Source: an uncultured Dysosmobacter sp. (GTDB taxonomy: Bacteria; Bacillota; Clostridia; Oscillospirales; Oscillospiraceae). From it: 17,522 bases of DNA. The position numbers and the translations under genes were made by a program. Location: contig CAKSVQ010000035.1 in the NCBI GenBank assembly GCA_934504065.1, forward strand, positions 1 through 17,522. Reading direction: 5' to 3'. The notes beneath the pieces are model-generated. The model worked only from the letters and a program-made list of their open reading frames with translations. It made no database searches and was not told where the DNA came from. Below are positions 1-6,700 of this stretch, piece after piece; the first letter of the stretch is position 1; the number at the start of each line of letters is the position of its first letter.

Positions 1-207
1 CAGAGCTACGGTCCCTCGGGCCTTGAGTGGCTGACACTGCTGAAAAAGCACTTCCCGTACCTCATCTGGCTCAACCCAGAGCCCCTGCCCACCCGGCCGG
101 ACTTCTGGAGCCAGACTCACTTGCAGTTGGCAGGCTTTTTCCCCATGTTCGACCTTTCCGCCCAGGGGCTGGAACAAGGCATGAAGCGCCTGATGGCTAA
201 AAGATAA
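1..207 (+). CDS. C-terminal end of a probable VWA (CoxE-like) protein, 5' truncated
   Basis: The window opens inside an open frame that runs for 68 codons to TAA at 205-207. The visible tail has a hydrophobic stretch ending in WLNPEP, then a segment with FWSQTHLQLAGFFPMF, and finishes with a helical tail rich in Leu, Met and Lys. A short tryptophan-rich WLNP strand followed by a 'phe-Pro-met-Phe' turn and a final amphipathic helix resembles the C-terminal end of CoxE-like von Willebrand A proteins, which usually sit beside a MoxR-type AAA ATPase. The VWA metal-binding motif would lie upstream of the window, so the family call rests on the tail alone. A strong terminator follows directly, so this is the last gene of its transcript. 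Confidence 0.5.
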   Translation, partial: QSYGPSGLEWLTLLKKHFPYLIWLNPEPLPTRPDFWSQTHLQLAGFFPMFDLSAQGLEQGMKRLMAKR

Positions 208-215
208 CGGTTTAC

Positions 216-261
216 GCCGCCTGAAAGAGGGGAACTTACCCCTCTTTCAGGCGGCCTTTTT
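216..261 (+). terminator. Rho-independent terminator
   Basis: A perfect 17-bp stem (216-232 pairing with 239-255) has a six-base loop and is followed by CTTTTT at 256-261. It begins nine bases after the stop of the VWA-like gene and insulates the heat-shock promoter downstream. Confidence 0.95.
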
Positions 262-329
262 CCGTATTCCCGGTCTCCCGGCGGAAAAATCGCATATTTT
301 ATGAACAAACTGCGGTGCTTTTGTGAACA

Positions 330-356
330 TTAGCACTCGAGGCTTGACAGTGCTAA
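330..356. promoter_or_regulatory. CIRCE element (HrcA operator)
   Basis: TTAGCACTC at 330-338, nine bases, then CAGTGCTAA at 348-356. The CIRCE consensus is TTAGCACTC-N9-GAGTGCTAA, so the only deviation is C for G at 348. The element overlaps the -35 box of the hsp20 promoter (344-349). HrcA bound here would block RNA polymerase and release it on heat shock. HrcA itself is not encoded in the window. Confidence 0.93.
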
Positions 357-372
357 TGCAAAGGACTATAAC
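344..372 (+). promoter_or_regulatory. Sigma-A promoter of hsp20
   Basis: TTGACA (344-349), 17-nt spacer, TATAAC (367-372). The -35 lies inside the CIRCE element. Predicted transcription start is near 379, giving an untranslated leader of about 70 nt before the hsp20 ATG. Confidence 0.9.
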
Positions 373-449
373 AAAGTTGTTCAAAGGAGAGAACCAAAAA
401 GGTGCTTTTCCAAAGGGCATTGATTGGTATATGAATGGAGGAATGACTT

Positions 450-893
450 ATGATGCCCAGTATTTTCGGTGAGAATTTGTTTGACGACTTTTTTGATGAT
501 GATTTCTTCCGCTTCCCCGCGGCGGCCAGCAAGCAGCTTTACGGTAAGCACGCCAAGAGCCTGATGAAGACCGATGTGCGGGAGACCGAGAACACCTACG
601 AGCTGGACATTGACCTGCCCGGCTTTAAGAAGGACGAGATCAATGTGGATCTCAAGGATAACTGCCTGACCATCAGCGCCGCCAAGGGGCTGGACAAGGA
701 CGAGGAGGCCAAGAAGGGCACCTACATCCGTCAGGAGCGGTACGCAGGCGCTTGCAGCCGCAGCTTCTACGTGGGCGACGGCGTGGAGGCCAAGGACATC
801 TCCGCCAAGTTCGAAAACGGCATTTTGATGGTGTCCATCCCCAAGCAGGTGGAAAAGAAGCTGCCTGAGAGCACTTCCATTGCCATCGGTTGA
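450..893 (+). CDS. hsp20: Small heat shock protein, Hsp20/alpha-crystallin family
   Basis: An ATP-independent holdase chaperone of 147 residues that binds unfolding cytoplasmic proteins and hands them to DnaK/ClpB-type machines. The N-terminal arm is rich in Phe and Asp (residues 5-22). The alpha-crystallin domain spans about 38-133, with the DLPG strand at 55-58 and the diagnostic A-x-x-x-N-G-x-L signature at 119-126. A C-terminal I-x-I anchor (Ile144, Ile146) is the motif that docks neighbouring dimers in sHSP oligomers. Start: GGAGG at 437-441 lies eight bases before ATG 450; a second in-frame ATG at 453 is possible. The gene is monocistronic, between its own CIRCE-controlled promoter and a terminator at 951-990, so heat induction through HrcA is the obvious control. 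Confidence 0.96.
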   Translation: MMPSIFGENLFDDFFDDDFFRFPAAASKQLYGKHAKSLMKTDVRETENTYELDIDLPGFKKDEINVDLKDNCLTISAAKGLDKDEEAKKGTYIRQERYAGACSRSFYVGDGVEAKDISAKFENGILMVSIPKQVEKKLPESTSIAIG

Positions 894-950
894 GCGAAAA
901 CGCCCACGGCGGGCATTGGGCTTTCGCCTGTTCACCGTGCGTAAACATGA

Positions 951-990
951 AAAAAGAGGGAGCTTTCCACACGGAAAGTTTCCTCTTTTT
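951..990 (+). terminator. Rho-independent terminator of hsp20
   Basis: An 18-bp stem (951-968 with 973-990, two G-U pairs) closes a four-base ACAC loop. The 3' arm ends in TTTTT, which also serves as the U-tract. The 5' arm begins with a matching A-run. Confidence 0.9.
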
Positions 991-1049
991 CCCTTTGCTG
1001 GGCATCTGCTGGGCCGGGAGAAAAATTACGGGCAAATTGTTCAGCTTGC

Positions 1050-1078
1050 TTGACATGGTAAACGTTTACCGATATAAT
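1050..1078 (+). promoter_or_regulatory. Consensus sigma-A promoter of the Fe-S scaffold/GGGtGRT operon
   Basis: TTGACA (1050-1055), exactly 17 nt, TATAAT (1073-1078): a full match to the sigma-A consensus at the best spacing. Predicted start is near 1085, leaving a leader of about 72 nt. Such a promoter should be very strong unless repressed; the operator in its spacer suggests it is. Confidence 0.93.
1057..1070. promoter_or_regulatory. LacI/GalR-type operator inside the promoter spacer
   Basis: GGTAAACGTTTACC is a perfect 14-bp palindrome centred on CG, the arrangement bound by LacI/GalR-family repressors. It occupies 14 of the 17 spacer bases between the -35 and -10 boxes, so an occupied site would exclude RNA polymerase. 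It differs from a CcpA cre site at both outer positions (G for T, C for A). No LacI-type gene lies in the window. Confidence 0.75.
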
Positions 1079-1095
1079 GTTGGTCAGAATACCCA

Positions 1096-1123
1096 CGAAA
1101 ACTGCCGAAAGCGCCAGTTTTCG
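1096..1123 (+). other. Hairpin in the 5' leader of the Fe-S scaffold/GGGtGRT operon
   Basis: CGAAAACTG (1096-1104) is followed 10 bases later by its exact complement CAGTTTTCG (1115-1123). A further CG/CG pair can close inside. The hairpin sits between the predicted start and the ribosome site and lacks a U-tract, so a stabilising or translation-modulating role fits better than termination. Confidence 0.55.
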
Positions 1124-1156
1124 GAAAAATACGTACAAGGAAAGGAACGCACGACT

Positions 1157-1849
1157 ATGATCTACTCTACCGAAGTGCAGCATATGTGCCCGGTCGCCAA
1201 GGGCGCATACCACGGCCCCGCGCCCATCCCCGAAGAGGGCAAATGGGTGCAGGCGAAGGAGATCCGTGACATCTCCGGCCTAACCCACGGTATCGGCTGG
1301 TGCGCCCCCCAGCAGGGCGCGTGCAAGCTGACGCTGAACGTGAAGGACGGCGTGATCGAGGAGGCGCTGGTGGAGACCATCGGCTGCTCCGGCATGACCC
1401 ATTCTGCCGCCATGGCCTCTGAAATTCTCATTGGCAAGACCCTTCTGGAGGCGCTGAACACCGACCTTGTGTGCGACGCCATCAACACTGCCATGCGCGA
1501 GCTGTTTCTGCAGATCGTCTATGGCCGTACCCAGACCGCTTTCTCCGAGGGCGGCCTGCCCATCGGCGCTTCTCTGGAGGACCTGGGCAAGGGCCTGCGC
1601 TCTCAGGTGGGCACCATGATGGCCACCAAGGCCAAGGGGCCCCGCTATCTGGAAATGGCCGAGGGCTACTGCACCCGCATCGCCCTGAACAAGGACGACG
1701 AGATCATCGGCTATGAATTCGTGAATCTGGGCAAGATGATGGAGTCCATCAAAAAGGGCGTGGACGCCAACGAGGCGCTGGAAAAGGCCAAGGGCCACTA
1801 TGGCCAGTGGGACACCGCCGCCAAATACATTGATCCCCGTCAGGAATAA
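1157..1849 (+). CDS. NifU-like iron-sulfur cluster assembly scaffold protein
   Basis: A 230-residue protein of the family usually annotated as iron-sulfur cluster assembly scaffold in gut Clostridia; the exact cluster or client is not known. Candidate ligand cysteines are Cys11, Cys49, Cys56, Cys77 and Cys106. Cys77 sits in GCSGMTHSAAMAS, which resembles the GC-[AG]-x-x-x-x-S loop of NifU/IscU N-terminal domains, but the rest is longer than classic NifU-N, with a distinct C-terminal half (about 150-230). Start: ATG 1157 is preceded by AAGGAAAGGAA at 1137-1147. The open frame extends upstream to 890, but that would start before the promoter and inside the hsp20 terminator region. The GGGtGRT gene follows after 14 bases, so the two are co-transcribed. 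Confidence 0.82.
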   Translation: MIYSTEVQHMCPVAKGAYHGPAPIPEEGKWVQAKEIRDISGLTHGIGWCAPQQGACKLTLNVKDGVIEEALVETIGCSGMTHSAAMASEILIGKTLLEALNTDLVCDAINTAMRELFLQIVYGRTQTAFSEGGLPIGASLEDLGKGLRSQVGTMMATKAKGPRYLEMAEGYCTRIALNKDDEIIGYEFVNLGKMMESIKKGVDANEALEKAKGHYGQWDTAAKYIDPRQE

Positions 1850-1863
1850 AGGAGGAATTGACA

Positions 1864-2862
1864 ATGGCTCTGTTTGAAAGCTACGAGAGAAGAATTGAAA
1901 AGATCAATTCCGTCCTTGCACAGTACGGAATTTCCAGCGTGGAGGAGTGCCGCGACATCTGCAAGGCCGCTGGCTTCGACCCCTACGAGATCGTCAAGGG
2001 CATTCAGCCCATCTGCTTTGAAAATGCCTGCTGGGCCTACTGCGTGGGTGCGGCCATCGCCCTGAAAAAGGACGTGAAGACCGCCGCCGAGGCCGCCGAG
2101 GCCATCGGCATCGGCCTGCAGTCCTTCTGCATCCCCGGCTCTGTGGCCGAGGACCGCAAGGTGGGTCTGGGCCACGGCAACCTGGGCGCCATGCTGCTGC
2201 GGGACGAGACGAAGTGCTTCGCCTTCCTGGCGGGCCATGAGTCCTTTGCCGCCGCCGAGGGCGCCATCGGCATCGTCCGCAACGCCAACAAGGCCCGCAA
2301 GGAGCCCCTGCGGGTCATCCTCAACGGCCTTGGCAAGGACGCTGCCCAGATCATCAGCCGCATCAACGGCTTCACCTATGTCCAGACCCAGTTCGATTAT
2401 TATACGGGTGAGCTGAAGATCGTCCGGGAGATCGCCTATTCCAACGGTGAGCGGGCCGCCGTCCGCTGCTATGGCGCGGATGATGTGCGCGAGGGCGTGG
2501 CCATTATGCACCATGAGGGCGTGGACGTGTCCATCACCGGAAACTCCACCAACCCCACCCGCTTCCAGCACCCTGTTGCCGGCACCTATAAGAAAGAGTG
2601 CATCGAGCAGGGCAAGAAGTATTTCTCCGTGGCCTCCGGCGGCGGCACGGGCCGCACCCTGCACCCGGACAACATGGCCGCCGGTCCCGCTTCCTACGGC
2701 ATGACCGACACCATGGGCCGGATGCACTCCGACGCCCAGTTCGCCGGCTCCTCCTCCGTCCCTGCCCACGTGGAAATGATGGGCTTCCTCGGCATGGGCA
2801 ACAACCCGATGGTCGGCGCCACCGTCGCCGTGGCAGTTGCCGTTGCTGAGAGCAAAAAGTAA
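1864..2862 (+). CDS. GGGtGRT family protein, function unknown
   Basis: A 332-residue soluble protein with the family's name-giving motif GGGTGRT at residues 259-265, followed by a conserved LHPDNMAAGPASYGM segment and a glycine- and methionine-rich C-terminus that ends in a Val/Ala strand. The motif resembles a phosphate- or nucleotide-binding glycine loop, but no function is established for the family. Cysteines are concentrated in the N-terminal half (CRDICKAAGF, the CFENACWAYC cluster, and one before the ISRING region). Start: GGAGG at 1851-1855 is eight bases before ATG 1864; an in-frame TTG at 1858 is too close to that site. The adjacent upstream NifU-like gene and shared repressed promoter suggest joint action, perhaps in cluster or redox chemistry; that is inference. 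Confidence 0.93.
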   Translation: MALFESYERRIEKINSVLAQYGISSVEECRDICKAAGFDPYEIVKGIQPICFENACWAYCVGAAIALKKDVKTAAEAAEAIGIGLQSFCIPGSVAEDRKVGLGHGNLGAMLLRDETKCFAFLAGHESFAAAEGAIGIVRNANKARKEPLRVILNGLGKDAAQIISRINGFTYVQTQFDYYTGELKIVREIAYSNGERAAVRCYGADDVREGVAIMHHEGVDVSITGNSTNPTRFQHPVAGTYKKECIEQGKKYFSVASGGGTGRTLHPDNMAAGPASYGMTDTMGRMHSDAQFAGSSSVPAHVEMMGFLGMGNNPMVGATVAVAVAVAESKK

Positions 2863-2880
2863 ATTCAGATACAAAACGTA

Positions 2881-2917
2881 TAAAATCCGTAGAGTATAAC
2901 TCTGCGGATTTTATTTT
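2881..2917. terminator. Bidirectional terminator between GGGtGRT gene and XRE gene
   Basis: TAAAATCCGTAGAG pairs with CTCTGCGGATTTTA (14-bp stem, one G-U) around the loop TATAA. Downstream on the plus strand comes TTTTATAA, and on the minus strand TTTTATACG, so it can end transcripts from both sides. A closely related hairpin recurs at 16071-16100. Confidence 0.85.
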
Positions 2918-2946
2918 ATAACTGAAATCGCACTGACTGGACAATG

Positions 2947-3189
2947 TCATCGAATCTCCTGTTCTAAATCGCGGAACAATGGAGATGAGAAGAACTCTTC
3001 CACCGTAATATCCAACCCGTCACAAAGTTTTTTCACAGTCGATACTGTGGCACTATGATTCCGACCATTGATGATGTTGTTCACAGTTGACTGTGTGACA
3101 CCGCTGATGGCGCATAATTTATTAATAGAGAGCTCGCGTTCCTGACACAGTTCCAAAATGCGCATCCGCACTGCTTCGCCAATGGTCAT
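2947..3189 (-). CDS. Small XRE-family helix-turn-helix regulator
   Basis: An 80-residue DNA-binding protein. The HTH spans about residues 7-60: SINKLCAISGVTQSTVNNIINGR (20-43) is the typical Cro/CI pattern with the recognition helix at VTQSTVNNI. It ends in a short acidic tail (VEEFFSSPLFRDLEQE). With no partner domain, it is probably an autoregulator or transcriptional switch. Start: ATG 3189 has AGGTG six bases upstream. In-frame ATG 3195 and GTG 3198 overlap that ribosome site, so they are less likely. The RHH gene lies 36 bases upstream on the same strand, so the two are probably one transcript. Two decayed copies of this gene's 3' end occur at 15979-16104 and 17168-17300. Confidence 0.87.
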   Translation of the reverse strand: MTIGEAVRMRILELCQERELSINKLCAISGVTQSTVNNIINGRNHSATVSTVKKLCDGLDITVEEFFSSPLFRDLEQEIR

Positions 3190-3225
3190 GGACATCACCT
3201 GCCTTTGTATATGGTGGGGTTTATT

Positions 3226-3387
3226 TTACAGCTCGATTTTCCCGTTGGTCTGTTCGTATTCTTTAATGCAGTCCCGGATCAGGATTAAAATCTGACTATT
3301 CGCGGAACGACCCTCATAATCCACAACGATGTGCAGTTTGTGGAGCATTTCTTCATCAATTCTGATCGACAAACTTTTCATAGCCAT
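3226..3387 (-). CDS. Small ribbon-helix-helix (Arc/CopG-like) protein
   Basis: A 53-codon frame. KSLSIRIDEEMLHKL (4-18) is the typical N-terminal beta strand, with alternating hydrophobic residues, running into helix A. RSANSQILILIRDCIKEYEQ (27-46) is helix B with the S-x-x-x-I/L-I-x-x-I repeat of RHH dimers. RHH proteins dimerise and read operators with paired beta strands. Many are antitoxins or autorepressors, but no toxin is recognisable beside it. Start: GAGG at 3396-3399 is eight bases before ATG 3387; ATG 3381 is a possible alternative. The gene runs into the XRE gene 36 bases on. A perfect 13-bp inverted repeat in the divergent region upstream is a candidate binding site. Confidence 0.83.
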   Translation of the reverse strand: MAMKSLSIRIDEEMLHKLHIVVDYEGRSANSQILILIRDCIKEYEQTNGKIEL

Positions 3388-3403
3388 CAGCAGCACCTCA
3401 AAG

Positions 3404-3485
3404 TAGATATATTTTATATTTACTTTAAAGTAATTTTGTATTATAATCCCCGTAATAGATATGTATTACATCTAAAATATATCTA
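3404..3485. promoter_or_regulatory. Divergent regulatory region with paired inverted-repeat arms
   Basis: TAGATATATTTTA at 3404-3416 and its exact reverse complement TAAAATATATCTA at 3473-3485 flank the divergent promoter region, 56 bases apart. A degenerate third copy, TAGATATGTATTA (11 of 13), lies at 3456-3468, and a 12-bp palindrome TACTTTAAAGTA at 3421-3432. One arm sits just upstream of the RHH ribosome site, the other just upstream of the ribosome site of the plus-strand orphan. This layout fits operator sites for the adjacent RHH or XRE protein. Confidence 0.6.
3419..3447 (+). promoter_or_regulatory. Probable sigma-A promoter of the 59-residue orphan
   Basis: TTTACT (3419-3424), 17 nt, TATAAT (3442-3447). 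The -10 is part of the palindrome ATTATAAT, which offers a -10 on the minus strand as well (3440-3445), but no good minus-strand -35 is visible. The -35 falls in the TACTTTAAAGTA palindrome, so binding there would repress. Confidence 0.6.
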
Positions 3486-3499
3486 AAAGGAGATTGAAC

Positions 3500-3679
3500 A
3501 TGGCTCACTATCAAAAAATGTACACCCACCCGTTCAATGCAGTGACGGATGCCCTTGATGCGCTGGAACGGATGGATATCGGGCGGGCCCGGTGCATTCT
3601 GCAAAGTTCTCAGCTGGAAAGCGAAGAAATCTACATTGCGTCCGACGAAGGCGGAAACGCCGAAAACACGCCCCACTAA
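3500..3679 (+). CDS. Small uncharacterised protein (59 aa)
   Basis: A soluble, mostly helical 59-residue protein with no signal peptide or membrane segment. FNAVTDALDALERMDIGRARCILQSSQLESEEIYI (12-46) looks like a two-helix hairpin with a leucine/alanine seam and an acidic tail (SDEGGNAENTPH). I recognise no named domain. Start: AGGAG at 3488-3492 is seven bases before ATG 3500. It has its own promoter and a hairpin terminator, and diverges from the RHH/XRE pair, with which it shares symmetric operator-like arms. This makes it a candidate target, partner or effector of that pair. Its base composition is less GC-rich than the neighbouring mfd gene, which fits an accessory patch. Confidence 0.65.
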   Translation: MAHYQKMYTHPFNAVTDALDALERMDIGRARCILQSSQLESEEIYIASDEGGNAENTPH

Positions 3680-3681
3680 CA

Positions 3682-3719
3682 AAAGCCCCCTCGCGCCATG
3701 CATGGCGCGAGGGGGCTTT
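3682..3719. terminator. Bidirectional terminator, 38-bp perfect palindrome
   Basis: From AAAGCCCCC (3682) to GGGGGCTTT (3719) the sequence is its own reverse complement over 38 bases, giving stem arms of up to 19 bp. It lies between the stop of the 59-residue orphan (3679) and the stop of mfd (3724), convergent genes. The U-tracts are short (CTTT on plus, CTTTT on minus), but the very stable GC stem should terminate both. Confidence 0.88.
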
Positions 3720-3723
3720 CTGA

Positions 3724-6700
3724 TTATTCCGTTTCCTGCGACGCGAGTTTCAAGTCCTCCACCAGCGCGGTGGCGGACTCCAGCACGTCCGCGCCGGGCT
3801 TGAGCTTGAGGGACAAGGCAGGCGCATCCCCTGCCGCCAGCGTCAGGCGGAACTGGTACTTGGCAAGGCCGCACACGTGCACCAGCGCCTCCGGACGGAA
3901 CACGCCCAGCGTGAATTTCAGCACGTCCTTTTTCTGGGAAATATCCGAAATTCCCGCCTTGGAAGCGGCGGCCCGCAGCAGCGCCACATCCAGCAGCGCC
4001 AGAACGGGCCGCGGCGCGTCGCCGTAGCGGTCCATCATCTCGTCCAGCAGGTCGGAGGCATCATCCTCGCTGCGGATGGCGGCAATGCGGCGGTAAAGGT
4101 CCATCCGCTGCTCGGCGGAGGGCACATACCGCTCCGGAATGTTGGCGTTGACCGTGAGATCGGCGGAGCACTCTGTTTCGATCTGCTTTTCCTCGCCCCG
4201 CTCTTCCAGCACCGCCTCTTCCAGCAGCTTCAAATACAGATCGTAGCCCACGCTCATCAGATACCCGGACTGCTCCGGCCCCAGCAGGTTGCCCGCGCCC
4301 CGGATCTCCAGATCCCGCATGGCGATGCGGAAGCCGGAGCCGAACTCCACGTATTCCCGGATAGCGGCCAACCGCTTGGCGGCGGTCTCCTGCAAAATTT
4401 TGCCCCGCCGATAAGTGAGGTAGGCATACGCCCGGCGGGAGCTGCGGCCAATGCGGCCCCGAAGCTGGTGGAGCTGGGCAAGGCCCATCTTGTCCGCGTC
4501 CTCGATGATCAGGGTGTTGACATTGGGAATGTCGATGCCCGTTTCAATGATGGTGGTACACACCAGCACGTCTGCCTCGCCGTCTACCATGGCCTGCATC
4601 ACGGAGGAAAGCTCCTGTTCACTCATTTTGCCGTGACCCGTGACAATACGCACCTCCGACCCCAGCATCTTCTGGATACGGGAAGCCGTCATGTCGATGG
4701 ATTCCACCCGGTTGTGGAGGTAATAGACCTGTCCGCCCCGGGAAAGCTCCTTGCGCATGGCATCCTCAATGATGGCCCAGTCGTGCTCCAGCACATAGGT
4801 CTGCACTGGCTGGCGGTCGGCGGGAGGCTCTTCAATGGTGGACATATCCCGCAGGCCGGACAGGGCCATGTTCAACGTCCGGGGAATGGGGGTGGCCGAA
4901 AGAGTCAGCACGTCCACCTGACGGCTCATCTCCTTGAGCCGCTCCTTGTGGGTCACGCCGAAGCGCTGCTCCTCGTCGATGATGAGCAGGCCCAAGTCCT
5001 TGAACTCCATGCCCTTTTGCAGCAGCTTGTGGGTGCCGATCAGCAGGTCCACCGCCCCTTGCTTCACCGCGTCTAAGATGCGTTTTTGCTCTTTGGCGGT
5101 GGTGAAGCGGGAAAGAACTTCGATCTTCACCGGAAAATCCTTGAAGCGGCTGCACGCCGTGGCGTAATGCTGCTGGGCCAGCACTGTGGTGGGCACAAGG
5201 ATAGCCGCCTGCTTGCCGTCCAGCACGCACTTCATCACGGCCCGCAGCGCCACTTCCGTTTTACCGTAGCCCACGTCGCCGCACAGCAGGCGGTCCATGG
5301 GCCGGGGCTTTTCCATATCCTTTTTGATCTCTTCAATGGCGCGGAGCTGATCGTCCGTTTCGGCATAGGGGAAGGCATCCTCAAACTCCCGCTGCCATGG
5401 GGAATCCGGCGAAAAGGCAAAGCCGGGGCGGCGCTGCCGCTCGGCATACAGCGCCGTCAGCCCCTTGGCCAGATCCTTGGCCGCCTTTTTCGCCCGGGTC
5501 TTCTGCTTGGCCCATTCCGTGCCGCCCAACTTGTTGAGCTTCTGGCGCTCCTGATCCTCTCCGCCGCCGATATACTTGCTGACAAGGTCCAGCTGGGTGA
5601 CGGGGACATACAGGCAGTCACCCCCTGCGTAGTCAATTTTGATATAGTCCTTCTCCACGCCGTCCACAGGCATCCGCTGGATGCCCACAAAGCGGCCCAC
5701 GCCGTGGTGCACGTGCACCACCAGATCGCCGGGGGAAAGGTCGGTATAGGACTGGAGCTTTTGCCGATTGCTCTCTTTTTTCAGCTTTCGCCGCTTTTGG
5801 GCCGGGGCGGTCAGCTGGCCCTCGGTCAGCACCGCCAGCTTCAGCGACGGCCACTCGCACCCGCCGGACAGGGCGCCCAGTGAAATGCGTACCTCCCCCG
5901 GCGCGGGCATGGCGGCGTTTTTCAGGTCCACCGCCGCCGGAACGCCCCGCTCCTCCAGCAATCGGTGGAGGTTGTGCGCCCGGCTCTCTCCGGCGCACAG
6001 CACCAACACCGCGCTGCCGCTAGAGCGGTAATGCTCCAGATCGCCCACGGCGGTTTCCAGACTGCCGCCGTAAGAGGAAAGCTGCCGGGCGGTGATGCTC
6101 AGCAATCCCCGGGGCTTCAAGGGGTGGCGGGAGGTGGGCAGTGCGTCCGCCATGATGACCGGGAAGTCCTCCAGTGCGGCAAACAGCTCTTCGCCGGAGA
6201 GCAGCAGCTTGGCGTACTCTCCCGCCATCAGTCCCGCTTCCATCAGCGCTTCCGTGTCCTGCTTCATGGCAAGCAGCGTGCTTTTCACCCGCTCTTCCAC
6301 CCGGCCCCCCTCGCAGAGGAAGACCACCGCGTCCGGCGGCAGATAGTTCACGCCTGCCGTCATCTGCGGGTACACGGCGGCAAGATAGCGGTCCATACCG
6401 CCGGGGTCGGCCCCGCTGCAAAGCCGCTCGCCATCCTCCCGCAGCCGGGCGGCCACCGCTTCGGTCTTGGGCTTTTTCCCCAGCTTTTCGGCAAGGCGCA
6501 CCAGCGTCCGCCCCAGTCCGTCCAGCCCGTCCGGCGCGCTGCGGGGCAGCACCTCGGCGGCGGGCAGGATCAGCGCGGTGGACACATTGGCCGTGCGCCG
6601 CTGGGTGGCGGGGTCAAAGGTGCCCATGGAGTCGATCTCGTCGTCAAAAAATTCGCAGCGTACAGGCTGGGCCATCAGGGGGGAAAACACATCCAGAATG

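Noticed and set aside
1057..1070. CcpA catabolite-response (cre) site
   Set aside because: The two outermost consensus bases (T and A) are G and C here, and the site is a perfect symmetric palindrome, better suited to another LacI-family repressor. CcpA binding cannot be fully excluded.
890..1156. N-terminal extension of the Fe-S scaffold protein
   Set aside because: It would begin within the hsp20 stop region, cross that gene's terminator and precede the promoter at 1050-1078.
1840..2874. Open frame of 344 codons on the minus strand
   Set aside because: It is antisense to the GGGtGRT gene, has no ribosome site or domain, and is a shadow of third-position GC.
2947..3387. Toxin-antitoxin module
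   Set aside because: RHH and XRE proteins can be antitoxins, but neither they nor the 59-residue neighbour shows a known toxin fold or motif, so only a regulatory locus is claimed.
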